Shown here: positions 27,083 to 36,119 of the stretch, piece by piece
Position numbering within the stretch: position 1 is the first letter of the stretch
How the letters are laid out: the number at the start of each line of letters is the position of its first letter
NCBI GenBank assembly: GCA_963816745.1
Contig: CAWFLQ010000014.1
Span: forward strand, 93,940-157,939
Reading direction: 5' to 3'
Length of the DNA stretch: 64,000 nt
From: VAZQ01 sp963816745
GTDB taxonomy: Bacteria; Pseudomonadota; Alphaproteobacteria; Rhizobiales; Xanthobacteraceae
Made by a program: the position numbers and the translations under genes
Notes under the pieces: generated by a model
Seen by the model: the letters and a program-made list of their open reading frames with translations, nothing else
What the model was told of the DNA's origin: nothing
The model's database searches: none

Positions 27083-28111
27083 TCAGTTGTCGAAACCGAC
27101 CTTGTCCACCAGGTTCGCCGCAGCCTTCTTGTTCTGCGCGATCTTGGAGATCGGGACCGTGTCCGGCTTGAGCGCGCCGTAGCCGGCGATGGTCGGATTG
27201 ACGGCAATGCCGGCGCGTACCGGATACTCGTAGTTGATGTCGGCATACATGTGTTGCGCCTTGTCGCCGGCGAGCCACTCGATCAACTTTATCCCGTTTT
27301 CCTTGTGCGGCGCATGCTTGGCAAGGACGGCGCCGGAAATGTTCATGTGGGTGCCGCCGTCCTTGAAGGTGGCGAGGACGACCTTGGTCGCCTCGGCCCA
27401 GGGCTTCTTGTCGGGATCATTGTTGAGCATCAGCGCCCAATAATACGTGTTGGCGAGGCCGATGTCGCACTTGCCTGCCATGATGTCGCGAGCAACCTCG
27501 CGGTCGCCGCCCGACGGCTTCTGCGCGAGATTGGCCTTGAGCCCCTTGAGCCACTCTTCGGCCTTGGCTTCGCCGTGATGGGCGATGTAGCTCGCAAACA
27601 ATGCATTGTTGTAGATGTATTGGCCCGAGCGGATGCAGATCTTGCCCTTCCACTTCGGGTCGGCCAGCTCTTCGTAGGTGATGGCGGTCAGTGGCACGCG
27701 GTCCTTGGAGACGTAGACCACGCGCGCGCGGGTGGAGACCCCGTACCAGTGTCCTTCCGGATCGCGGTATTGCGGCGGAATGGCCTTGTCGAGCACCTCG
27801 GACTTGATCGGCTGCGTGATCCCGGCCTGCACCGCGTCTTCGAGCCGTCCGATGTCGACGGTCAGCAGGACGTCGGCGGGACTGTTCTGACCCTCGGTCT
27901 TGATGCGCTGCTCGAGGCCCGAGCTCGCGGAAATGACGTTGACCTTGATGCCGGTGTCCTTGGTGAAGGCGTCGAACAGCGGCTGAATGAGCTTGGATTC
28001 ACGATAGGTGTAGACATTGACCTCGCCCGACTGGGCGAGCACGGGACCGGCGCCCGCGATGATGGCGCTCGCAGCGACGGCGGTGCACGCGAATGCGTGA
28101 ATGGCTTTCAT
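27083..28111 (-). CDS. Fe(III) ABC transporter substrate-binding protein (FbpA/FutA type)
   Basis: 342 aa with a signal peptide (MKAIHAFACTAVAASAIIAG). The mature protein begins with the FutA/FbpA-like GEVNVYTYRESKLIQPLFDAFTKDTG. Typical iron-ligand Tyr positions are in SGQYIYNNALFAS and ANTYYWALM. LEQRIKTEGQNSPADVLLTVDIGRLEDAVQAG is a family landmark. It binds ferric iron in the periplasm and feeds the fused permease encoded next. An ICE-like box about 90 nt upstream suggests Irr control. Confidence 0.9.
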   Translation of the reverse strand: MKAIHAFACTAVAASAIIAGAGPVLAQSGEVNVYTYRESKLIQPLFDAFTKDTGIKVNVISASSGLEQRIKTEGQNSPADVLLTVDIGRLEDAVQAGITQPIKSEVLDKAIPPQYRDPEGHWYGVSTRARVVYVSKDRVPLTAITYEELADPKWKGKICIRSGQYIYNNALFASYIAHHGEAKAEEWLKGLKANLAQKPSGGDREVARDIMAGKCDIGLANTYYWALMLNNDPDKKPWAEATKVVLATFKDGGTHMNISGAVLAKHAPHKENGIKLIEWLAGDKAQHMYADINYEYPVRAGIAVNPTIAGYGALKPDTVPISKIAQNKKAAANLVDKVGFDN

Positions 28112-28197
28112 GGAATTCCTCCTCTCGGCATTTCGCGTCTGACGTAGTGGCGCGAGTGCCCCCGCGTCAAATGGATTAACTCCATAGATTCAATATC

Positions 28198-28212
28198 TTA
28201 GAACAATTCTAG
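28198..28212. promoter_or_regulatory. ICE-like iron control element (Irr box)
   Basis: TTAGAACAATTCTAG is a 15-nt imperfect palindrome that matches the rhizobial iron control element pattern TTTAGAAnnnTTCTAAA at its core (TTAGAA-N3-TTCTA). It lies 87-101 nt before the start of the ferric binding protein gene. Irr binds ICE sites in alphaproteobacteria and controls iron import genes. The call is a motif match plus context. Confidence 0.6.
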
Positions 28213-28320
28213 TCTGCATATCTGTCTAGAAGCGTTCGAAAGAAGCGCGCTTGTGCCTTGATCGCGCGTTGCGATCCCGACACTCGGGTTTCGGGAGCAA
28301 TCCGACTGCGGCAAGCGGTC

Positions 28321-29067
28321 TCAACGCACAATGACGTGAGGCGCCGGGATCGGGAAGAAGGCGATCTCGGCGATCAGCTTCTTGATGATGGCCCGTCCGA
28401 ACGAGCTGAAATTCTGCGCCACCAGGACGAATGCGCCGGGGCCGCCGATGACGTTATCCTGGTAGTATTTCTCGAGCCCGCCGGGCGGGTTGGTGTGCTC
28501 GGCGTTCCAGGGCACCGGCCGATCGCTCAGAATCACCAGGCCGTTGATGACGACCCCCTTGGCGATCGTCTCGTCGCGCGACAGCCTGACATCACGGCCT
28601 GCATTGTTGGTGCCGTCTCCGGAGACGTCGATGGTACGGCGCGCGCCTTCGAACGGCGAGCGCTCCAATTGCGCTGCCGCGAACTCGATGCCGCCGCTGA
28701 TCGAGGTGCGGTCGGCGAACGAGCGTGGCAATTCCAGGAGTTGGTCGCCGAATTTGCGCGCCGCAGCGGGGCCGTCGATGAGCGTCCAATCGATTACCAG
28801 CTTCTGTGCGCCGAAGCCGGACCATTCCACGAAGCAAATTGCGATGCGCTGGTGCGGGCCGGACTTGATTGCATCGAGCACCTGTGGGTCGGAGATGGCG
28901 GCAGCATAACCCTCACGCTGCAGCAAGAATTTAGGATGATCAACGCTGCGGGAGACGTCCGAGGACAGCACGAGCAGCAGGTCGACTTGCTCCGCGGCGC
29001 TCACGAATGTGGCCGGGCTCAGGACCAGCGCAGCCAGCGCCAGCATGCAGCGAATAAGGCGGATCAT
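28321..29067 (-). CDS. DUF1194 domain protein, secreted VWA-like
   Basis: About 248 aa with a signal peptide (MIRLIRCMLALAALVLSPATFVSAA). The mature N-terminus LLLVLSSDVSRSVD carries a DxSxS metal-ion-dependent adhesion motif of von Willebrand factor A folds. TSISGGIEFAAAQLE and RTIDVSGDGTNNAG fit the other MIDAS loops. DUF1194 proteins are common in rhizobia and their role is unknown. I start at the second Met because it gives a clean signal peptide. Stands alone; about 200 nt on each side without genes. Confidence 0.85.
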   Translation of the reverse strand: MIRLIRCMLALAALVLSPATFVSAAEQVDLLLVLSSDVSRSVDHPKFLLQREGYAAAISDPQVLDAIKSGPHQRIAICFVEWSGFGAQKLVIDWTLIDGPAAARKFGDQLLELPRSFADRTSISGGIEFAAAQLERSPFEGARRTIDVSGDGTNNAGRDVRLSRDETIAKGVVINGLVILSDRPVPWNAEHTNPPGGLEKYYQDNVIGGPGAFVLVAQNFSSFGRAIIKKLIAEIAFFPIPAPHVIVR

Positions 29068-29265
29068 GACTGTCCTCCAGGACATCGCCGCGGCCGATGT
29101 CGTGCTGGACCATACCCAATTCCGGCCGTCTTGCGCATGCGAATAAAGAGGGAATGCTAGTCAATTCGGGTCATGTCCACCGCAGTTTTCGGGATGCCGC
29201 GCCGCGCCAGATGAATGGCAGATGAATGCGCGAGATGAGCCGGACACTCTATCGTTGAGGCAGGC

Positions 29266-32056
29266 TTACCCCGCCAGCACCCGGCTCGGCGGAAAGGCGA
29301 CCTCGACCAGCGTGCCGTCCTTCGGCGCGCTGCGGATGTAGAAGGTCGCACGGTTCGCCTCGGCGAGCGCTTTGGTCAGCGGCAGGCCAAGGCCGGTGCC
29401 GCCGCGCGACGAGGTCGCGAGCTGCCGAAACGGCTCCATCGCGGTCACGAGGTCCGTTTCGGTCATGCCGACGCCGGTGTCGCGCACGCGCAGCACCACC
29501 TCGCCGTTGTCGTTGAGCGCGGTCGATACGATGACCTGGCCGCCGGCGCCGGTGAACTTGATCGAGTTCGACAGGAGATTGAGCACGATCTGGCGCACGG
29601 AGCGCGCATCGGCGATGACCTGCGGCAAGGTCGGAGGCAGCGAGGTGCGAATGATGACGCGCTCGCGGTTGGCCTGCGGCTGCATGATGGCGACGCATTG
29701 CTGAATGAGGTCGTTGAGCGCCACGCCGGCGAAGGTGAGCTCGAGCTTGCCGGCCTCGATCTTGGAGAGGTCGAGCAGGTCGTTGATCAGGGACAGCAGA
29801 TGACCGCCGGACGCGTGGATGTCCTTGATGTATTCGCGGTAGCGCTCATTGCCGACGGGACCGAAACGCTCCTCCATCATCACTTCAGAGAAGCCGATGA
29901 TGGCGTTGAGCGGGGTGCGGATCTCGTGGCTGATCTTGGCGAGAAAGTCGGACTTGGCCGACGAAGCTCGCTCCGCGTCGCGCTTGGCCTGCGTGAGGTC
30001 TTCCTCCGCCTTCTTCCACGGCGTGATGTCGCGAAACACGACGCACAGCTTGCCGGTCCGATCGCCGATGCGTCCCATGGTCATGAACAGCGGGATCAGG
30101 CCACCCTGCCGGACGCGTCCGATGATCTCACGCCCGCTGTTGAGCAGGCTCGCAACGCCGGCGCGGGTGAGACCGTCGAGATACTCGCGGGCCGCGTCCA
30201 CGCTCTCCGGCGCGAACAAATCGGTGTAGGTGCGGCCGGCAAGCTCATGGGACTCGTAGCCGAACAGCGCCTGCGCGCTGCGGTTTGCCGATACGATGAG
30301 CCCTTGGGCGTCGAGCAGGACGACGCCATCGGTGGCCGTATCGAGGATGGCCTCCAACTCGGCCAACTCGGCTTGCGCGCGTGCGAGCTTGTCCCGCTCG
30401 CCGGCCGACGGTGCGGACTGGGCGGCGGTGACGAGCGCGTGCGCCGGTTCGCCCTGCCAGGTGATATCGACCAGCTCTCCCTGGACACTGATCTTGTCGC
30501 CGCGGTCGATCGCCAGCGTCAGGGACTTGTCGTCGCCGGGCGCGGCAGCCTCGATGGGCTCGATGAACAGTGCGTCGAGCCCGCCCGCCTCGACCAGCCC
30601 CTCGAGGCTCTGGTGGCCGGTCCATCGCAGAAAGGCGGGATTGGCATAGAGGAGGTGATCGAGGCGATAGACGAGGACGCCGACCGGCAGACGATCGAAA
30701 ACCGGCTGTGCGTCCGGCACCGGGTCGGGAACTTGATGTGCGGCCACAGCGCCATCGTCCTCGACCGGTGTGCCGATTTCGATGTTGTTGTCTTGCTCGA
30801 TACCTGCGGCGGTCAGGCGCTGGCTGAGCTTGCGCGAGAGCTCGCGAAAGGCGCTGCGTTCGACCGGGCTGAGAGCGGGCGTGTCGGGCTCGGCCGCGGC
30901 GGGGAAGGGCACGATGTTTGCCGTGCCGGGTGCGGCCGGGACGTCGGCTGGCGCCGCGCTCTCCGGTGCGGCTGCTCGCGGCGGATGGACCCTTTGCGCC
31001 AAGACGGTGAGCCGCTCCAGATCACGGCAGACGCCGAAGCCCCGGTAGCCACGGAAAAGCCGCTCGCGGTCGAATACCGGCAGGCCCGAGAGCTCGACCG
31101 GAAGCCGCTCCGGACTGTCGTCGGCCGGCCAGAAGACGGTGATCCCGCTCCAGGTGTCGTGGGTGGCGACGGCGCGCGCGATCTGACCGTCGGGATCGAC
31201 GTCGGGCTCGATCTCCCGCCAGGGCCGTCCGATCGTGGCGGCGGCGCGCGGACCGATGAGCGCGATGAATTCGTCCGAGCCGAGCGTGAAGCGGCCGTCC
31301 TCGTCCATCTGCCACACGAAGCGGAGCGGATGACGCCGCTCCGCCGGTTTTTCCGGCGCGGATGCAATCGGCCCCGCGGATGCGGAGGCCTCGGTGTCAT
31401 CCGGCGGGGCAAAACCCGCGATCAGCACCGTCGCGGCCGTGCTGCCGACGCGGTCGATCGAGACGCGATGCGAGATTTGCTCGCCGTCGATGCGTCCCGC
31501 GGCGTGGCCGCTCGCAAGTGCGTCGGCGGCAAGCGCCTGCGCACCGAGCGCGGCGAGTGCCGTCGCGCCTTGCAGATGCGGTCGCGCCTTCTCGGTGGCG
31601 GCAAGGAGCTCGCCGTCCGGCGTGAACGCTGCGACCGCTTCATCCAAGCCAGCCAGCAGCAGGAGGGTTCGTTCCTCCAGCGACATGTCGGGACCGGCGC
31701 GCTCGGCAGCGACCACGAGAATTGCCGACGTGCCGTCGGCAAGCATGATGTGCGAGCAGGCGCAGGTGAGGGCGCGCTGCTCCGAATCCGCGCAGGCGCT
31801 CGAGCCGGGGCGGTGCGTCCAGCGGCAGCGTCGCGGCGATGCTTGCGATCTGTGCGGCGGCGAACTGGTCCGGCGCGAGCTCGCGCGCTGTGTTCCCCTC
31901 GGACATCGGCGCTGCGAAAATCGCCGCGCCGACCGGGTTCGCCCAAAAGATGCGGGTGGCGTCGGTGCTCCATAGCCAAGCCGGCAACGCGCTCGTCGCC
32001 AGCGGCGCGAGCTTGTCGTCACGCAGATAGGACAGCAGAAACCCGGACGCGCTCAT
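29266..32056 (-). CDS. PAS domain sensor histidine kinase, PleC/PdhS-like (one frameshift)
   Basis: About 929 aa after correction. The N-terminus starts MSASGFLLSYLRDDKLAPLA and has a PAS-like fold (LWSTDATRIFWANPVGAAIF). A single indel near 31780 shifts to the main frame. The middle holds further PAS-like segments (FDRLPVGVLVYRLDHLLYANPAFL; LDTATDGVVLLDAQGLIVSANRSAQALFGY). The kinase core has the H-box FLAKISHEIRTPLNAIIGFSE, N-box LLSNSIKFTGAGGQ, G1 DTGVGMTETDL and G2 GGTGLGLPLTKAL. No membrane segment is evident, so it is probably cytosolic. The H-box context resembles PleC/DivJ/PdhS kinases that control cell cycle or differentiation. No cognate regulator is adjacent. Confidence 0.88.
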
Positions 32057-32222
32057 CCGCGGTCGCACCCTCCCGTTCCGGCACAAAACGCCGGCCGTCT
32101 CCACCTTGAGGTTTTTAGTCCCGGCCTCCGGTGGCGTCCATGCAACGCCGGTGCGGGGGGTGTTCAAAGCAGGGATAACCTTAACCCTTGCAACCTCTGC
32201 TATTCGCCAGTGTCCTGGTTCC

Positions 32223-33396
32223 TCAGGCTGCGAGCTCGCGCATGATGGCATAGAGGGCGGATTGGCCTTCGAAGCCGATGCCGGGCCGCTCGGACAGCGC
32301 CAGACAGCCGTCGTGCAATCTGGCGTCGTCGGCGAAGCCGCCGAAGGCACCGAACACGCCGGGATAGGATTCCGCGCCGCCGAGACCGAAGCCGGCGGCG
32401 ATCGCGAGCGACATCTGATTGCCGCCGTGGGGAAACAGTGCGCTGCGCGGCCAGCCGTGGCGTTCGAGCATCTCGACAGTGCGTGCGTATTGCACGATGC
32501 CGTAGGCCTGCGGCGGATCGACCTGGATGACGTCGTTGCGGTCCGGACGCAGGCCGCCGAAGCGAACGAGATTTTCCACGTCCTGCGTCGAGAACAGATT
32601 TTCGCCGGTCGAGAGCGGCGGCGCATAGTTGCTCGGCGATCTCCGCCAGCAGCGCATAGTCGAGCGGATCGCACGGCTCCTCGAACCAGCGCAGCCCGAA
32701 CGGCGCGAGCGCCTCGGCATAGGCGAGCGCCTCGTCGCGGCCGAATTTCGAATTGGCATCGACCGCGAGCTGCGCGCCCGTCGGGCAGGATGCTCTTGAC
32801 GGCCTCCACCCGGCGCACGTCCTCGGCCAGCGGAAGGCCGCCGACCTTCATCTTCACCATGGTGTAGCCGGCGTCGAGATGGCGGCGCATCTCGTCCTGC
32901 AGATCCTTGACGGTCTGGCCCGGGAAATACCAGCCGCCGCCGACGTAGCAGAAGACCTTGCGCGGCGATCCTGCCGCCGTTGTAGCGCTCGGCCAGCAGG
33001 CGATGCAGCGGCTTGCCGGCGATCTTGGCGACCGCATCCCAGACCGCGACCTCGATCGTGCCGATGCCGATCGAGCGCTCGCTGTGGCCGCCGGATTTCT
33101 CGCGCTGCATCATGACGGCGAGAATTTTCGCCGGATCGAAATTCTCGCTCGTCCTCGTCGAGCAGGGATTTCGGATCGGCGGCCAGGATGCGCGGGATGA
33201 AGCGCGCGCGCATCGCCGCGCCGCAGGCATAGCGGCCGGTCGAGTTGAAAGCGAAGCCGGTGACCGGCTGGCCGTCGCGCACCACGTCGGTCAGGACCGC
33301 GACGACCGAGGTCGTCATCTCGGAGAAATCGAAGCTCGAATTTCGGATGCTCGACTTGAGCGGGATCGCGCATTCGCGGATGTCGACGATACGCAT
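32223..33396 (-). CDS. enolase-superfamily dehydratase, D-tartrate dehydratase-like (several frameshifts)
   Basis: About 390 aa when frames are joined. The start MRIVDIRECAIPLKSSIRNS and following MTTSVVAVLTDVV closely resemble Bradyrhizobium D-tartrate dehydratase as I recall it. Catalytic landmarks are the KxK motif in MVKMKVGG, the metal ligands in AVDANSKFG, WFEEP and STGENLF, and the His of LFPHGGNQMS. The frame changes at about four points (near 33140, 32960, 32780, 32640), with similarity resuming each time. The superfamily abstracts the alpha proton of a carboxylate; the substrate is probably a sugar or hydroxy diacid. Stands alone upstream of the histidine kinase. Confidence 0.82.
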
Positions 33397-33568
33397 GTGG
33401 GCTTTATTCCTCTTGATTCCTGTTACAGTGCGATGCGCAAGGACGCTTGCTCCGGTCACTCAATTTCTGTCTGCAGGAGCCGATCGGCGGTTCGAACGTT
33501 AGTGTGCACTAGGTCACATGACCTGAACGAGGCGTAGCAACCCACGCCGGGCCAATGGAGGAGCAGAC

Positions 33569-33949
33569 ATGGCCGCCAACGATCGTTTCGAAATTCCCCC
33601 CGAAATGCGGGCATTGGCCGAAAAGAGCGTCGAGCAGGCGAAGCAGGCCTTCGACGGCTTCATCTCGCGCGGCGCACAATGCCGTCAGCGCGTTCGAGGG
33701 CCAAGCCGAGACCGCCCGCAAGGGTGCCAAGGATGTCACCGAAAAGGCGATGACGTTTCGCCCAGCAGAACATCGCCAGCTCGTTCGAGCTTGCCCGCCA
33801 ATTGGTGCAGGCCAAGGACGTGCAGGAGGTGCTGAGGCTGCAGGCGGACTACATCACGCACGCAGATGCAGGTGCTCGCCGAGCAGGCCAAGGAACTCGG
33901 CGAGAGCACGAGCAAGGTGGCCAAGGACGCCGCGATGCCGAAGCGTTGA
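33569..33949 (+). CDS. phasin family protein 1 (frameshifted)
   Basis: About 126 aa after joining frames. N-terminal part FEIPPEMRALAEKSVEQAKQAFDGFIS, then AHNAVSAFEGQAETARKGAKDVTEKAMTF, then NIASSFELARQLVQAKDVQEVLRLQADY, ending VLAEQAKELGESTSKVAKDAAMPKR. The amphipathic helical heptads and the RKGAKDVTEKAM and AKDVQEVLRLQ motifs are phasin_2 signatures. Phasins coat polyhydroxyalkanoate granules. Frame changes occur near 33672, 33757 and 33860. A second phasin follows. Confidence 0.82.
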
Positions 33950-34022
33950 CGCGTACTGGCGAACCGGAGTTTCGAGCTTGCAACCGACGCTTGATTGTGC
34001 GTCGCAATATTTCTATTGCATT

Positions 34023-34038
34023 GCACCAAAAACGGTGC
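34023..34038. promoter_or_regulatory. perfect inverted repeat GCACC-N6-GGTGC upstream of phasin 2
   Basis: GCACCAAAAACGGTGC lies about 140 nt before the phasin 2 start, in an AT-rich stretch (TATATTGTATTTTATTAG) unlike the surrounding DNA and therefore a likely promoter. Phasin genes are often repressed by PhaR, which binds TGC-rich palindromes. Whether this is a PhaR site is a guess. Confidence 0.35.
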
Positions 34039-34177
34039 TATATTGTATTTTATTAGACGGGTGTGTGGCGTTCCGTCGTCAGGATTGCCGCCGGCCCGTT
34101 TTCATCAAGCGCGGATCGGCTGCGGGCGCAGATTCCGTGCGATGCCGGATTTAAACGCCCTCCAAAAAGGACCAACC

Positions 34178-34679
34178 ATGACCGAGGCCATCGAGACCAC
34201 CACCAAGTCGCAAGTCCAAAGCTGCCGCTCCGACGGCTTTCGAAATGCCGAAATTCGAGCTGCCGAACTTCGAGATCCCCAAGATGGAAATCCCGGCGGC
34301 ATTCCGCGAGATCGCCGAGAAGAGCGTCTCGCAGGCGAAGGAGACCTACGAGAAGATGAAGTCCGCCGCCGAGGAGGCGACCGACGTGCTCGAGGACACC
34401 TACGCGACCGCGACGCAAGGGCGCCTCCGATTACGGCCTCAAGATGATCGAGGCGGCGCGCGAGAACACCAACGCGGCGTTCGATTTCGCCACCCAGCTG
34501 ATGACGGTGAAGTCGCTCTCCGAGGTGGTCGAGCTGTCCACCGCGCATTCGCGCAAGCAGTTCGAGACGCTGACCGCGCAAACGCAAGGAGCTGGCCGCG
34601 ATCGCGCAGAAGGTGGCCACCGAGACCGCCGAGCCGGTGAAGGAAAGCTTCGGCAAGGCGTTCAAGAAGGTCGCCTGAG
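34178..34679 (+). CDS. phasin family protein 2 (frameshifted)
   Basis: About 166 aa after joining frames. After a short Thr/Lys/Ala-rich start come tandem motifs FEMPKFELPNFEIPKMEIPAAFREIAEKSVSQAKETYEKMKSAAEE. Then come LEDTYATAT and LKMIEAARENTNAAFDFATQLMTVKSLSEVVELSTAHSRKQFE, ending VKESFGKAFKKVA. This is a typical rhizobial phasin_2 protein. Frame changes occur near 34215, 34418 and 34585. A terminator follows at 34714. It is longer than phasin 1, with an extra (F/P/E/I)-rich leader, so the two are distinct paralogues. Confidence 0.85.
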
Positions 34680-34713
34680 TTCTCTGCGGGTTAGCCTGCT
34701 GTCCAGCTACCCA

Positions 34714-34740
34714 AGCCCGGGCCCGTCGCCCGGGCTTTTG
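34714..34740 (+). terminator. rho-independent terminator after phasin 2
   Basis: AAGCCCGGG and CCCGGGCTTTT form a 9-bp GC-rich stem with a 7-nt loop followed by four T, 35 nt after the phasin stop. Confidence 0.75.
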
Positions 34741-34798
34741 CATGTTTTTGAACGAAATGGCCGGCTGCAGCGACCAAGAACCGGCGGTCGGCCGGGCC

Positions 34799-34827
34799 TT
34801 GTCAAAGCGGGACAGTGCTCCTAGTTT
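34799..34827 (+). promoter_or_regulatory. candidate sigma-70 promoter of tRNA-His
   Basis: TTGTCA (34799-34804) and TAGTTT (34822-34827) are separated by 17 nt and lie 22 nt upstream of the mature tRNA 5' end. Confidence 0.5.
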
Positions 34828-34849
34828 GCGGCCGTTCTCGACATGTCGT

Positions 34850-34926
34850 GCAGCTGTAGCTCAGTTGGTTAGAGCGCCGGTCTGTGGAACCGGAGGTCGG
34901 TGGTTCGAGGCCACCCAGCTGTACCA
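34850..34926 (+). tRNA. tRNA-His (GTG anticodon)
   Basis: A 77-nt cloverleaf including encoded CCA. The acceptor stem is GCAGCTG with CAGCTGT (first pair G1-U72). D-arm contains TAGCTCAGTTGGTTAGAGC. The anticodon loop CTGTGGA carries GTG at 34884-34886 in a CCGGT/ACCGG stem. The T-arm is GGTGG-TTCGAGG-CCACC. The discriminator is A73 and the base before G1 is T, so the usual encoded G-1:C73 pair of tRNA-His is absent. That is the state known for one alphaproteobacterial clade with a matching histidyl-tRNA synthetase. Confidence 0.97.
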
Positions 34927-34965
34927 ATTCCTCGTGCCGAGCCCAGTCCTATCCGGTCCCCGACA

Positions 34966-35930
34966 TCAAGCACTGCGTGTGGCGACGAAGCGCGCTGCGG
35001 CCTTGAGCACGTCGGCATCGCCGCCGAAGGGGCTGAGCGCCGCCTGCGCCTCGGCGACCAGGCTGTCGAGCCGCCGCTTGGCCGCCGCCGGCGCCGAGCA
35101 CGCCGACCAGCGTCGCCTTGTGCGCGGCCGCGTCCTTGCCGGTGGCCTTGCCGACGGTCGCCGGATCGCCTTCGAGGTCGAGGAGATCGTCGGCGATCTG
35201 GAACGCTTCGCCGAGCGCGGAGCCATAACGATCGAGCGCGGTCCATTGGCCGTGATCGGCCTTGCCCAGGATGGCCCCGGCGAGACAGCCGAAGCGCAGC
35301 AGCGCGCCGGTCTTCATCGCCTGCAGGGTCTTCACCTCCTGCTCGCCGAGCTTGCGGCGGCGTAGCGTCGAACCGTCCTTCCGCCGCGAGATCGAGCATC
35401 TGTCCGCCCACCATGCCGCCGAGACCCGACTGCCCGCGCGAGCGCCGAGACCAGCTTGAGCCTGACCTCGGCATCGGGATGCGTCTCCGGGCGGGCGAGA
35501 ATGTCGAAGGCGAAGGTCAGCAGGCCGTCGCCCGCGAGAATGGCGGTCGCCTCGTCGAACGCCTTGTGCGTCGGTCGGGCGGCCGCGTCGCAGGTCGTCG
35601 TTGTCCATGGCGGGCAGATCGTCGTGCGCCAGCGAATAGCAGTGCACGCATTCCAGCGCCGCCCCCGCCATCAGCGCAGTTCTGCCGCGGCACGTCGAAC
35701 AGCGCCGCGGATTCCACCACCAGGAACGGCCGCAAGCGCTTGCCGCCGCCGAGGCTCGCATAGCGCATGGCCTCGAGCAGCCGCGCCGGCCGGGCGCGCT
35801 CGCCCTCGACGGGGGCCGACGCCAGCAGGCGGTCGAGCAGCGCTTCGGTATCGTTGGCGACCTGACCGAGCCGGTCCTGAAAGACCGCCTCGATGTCCGC
35901 GCCTTTTTTCACAGCATCAATGCGGGCCAT
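34966..35930 (-). CDS. polyprenyl (farnesyl) diphosphate synthase (several frameshifts)
   Basis: About 310 aa when frames are joined. The first Asp-rich motif is HDDLPAMDNDDLRRGRPT (the DDxxxxD form of bacterial FPP synthases). The second is IADDLLDLEGD. GGGKRLRPFLVV is the IPP-binding region near residue 50, and MKTGALLRFG is also conserved. The enzyme condenses IPP with DMAPP/GPP to farnesyl diphosphate, the substrate of HpnD in the following operon. At least five frame changes interrupt it. The 3' end lies 39 nt from tRNA-His. A half copy of the CTAG hairpin lies just upstream of its ATG. Confidence 0.82.
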
Positions 35931-35944
35931 GCTTCTCCGCCAGC

Positions 35945-35974
35945 TGTGCGCGAACTTTGGGTTCGGGGCACTAG
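35945..35974. repeat. half copy of the CTAG-bounded hairpin
   Basis: GCGCGAACTTTGGGTTCGG followed by GGCACTAG equals one arm of the CCCC-type unit in copies A and D, with one mismatch. The partner arm is missing. It abuts the 5' end of the FPP synthase gene and lies in the divergent region before hpnB. Confidence 0.7.
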
Positions 35975-36119
35975 TGCCACAATCTACCAAGGCCCCCCGG
36001 CCCGTCCAAACTTTTCCTAGCCCAATTCATTGAATATGTTGATTTGTTTTTGCGGGAACGGTTACGACGGCCGCCCGGACGTGGGGTCCCAGGGCGCAGC
36101 TCGGAGGCATTGATCGCGC

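Noticed and set aside
29698..32109. A long open frame (803 codons) on the forward strand opposite the histidine kinase
   Set aside because: It is the antisense shadow of a GC-rich kinase gene. It shows no domain, is rich in Arg/Gly/Asp, and the reverse strand has an unambiguous kinase core.
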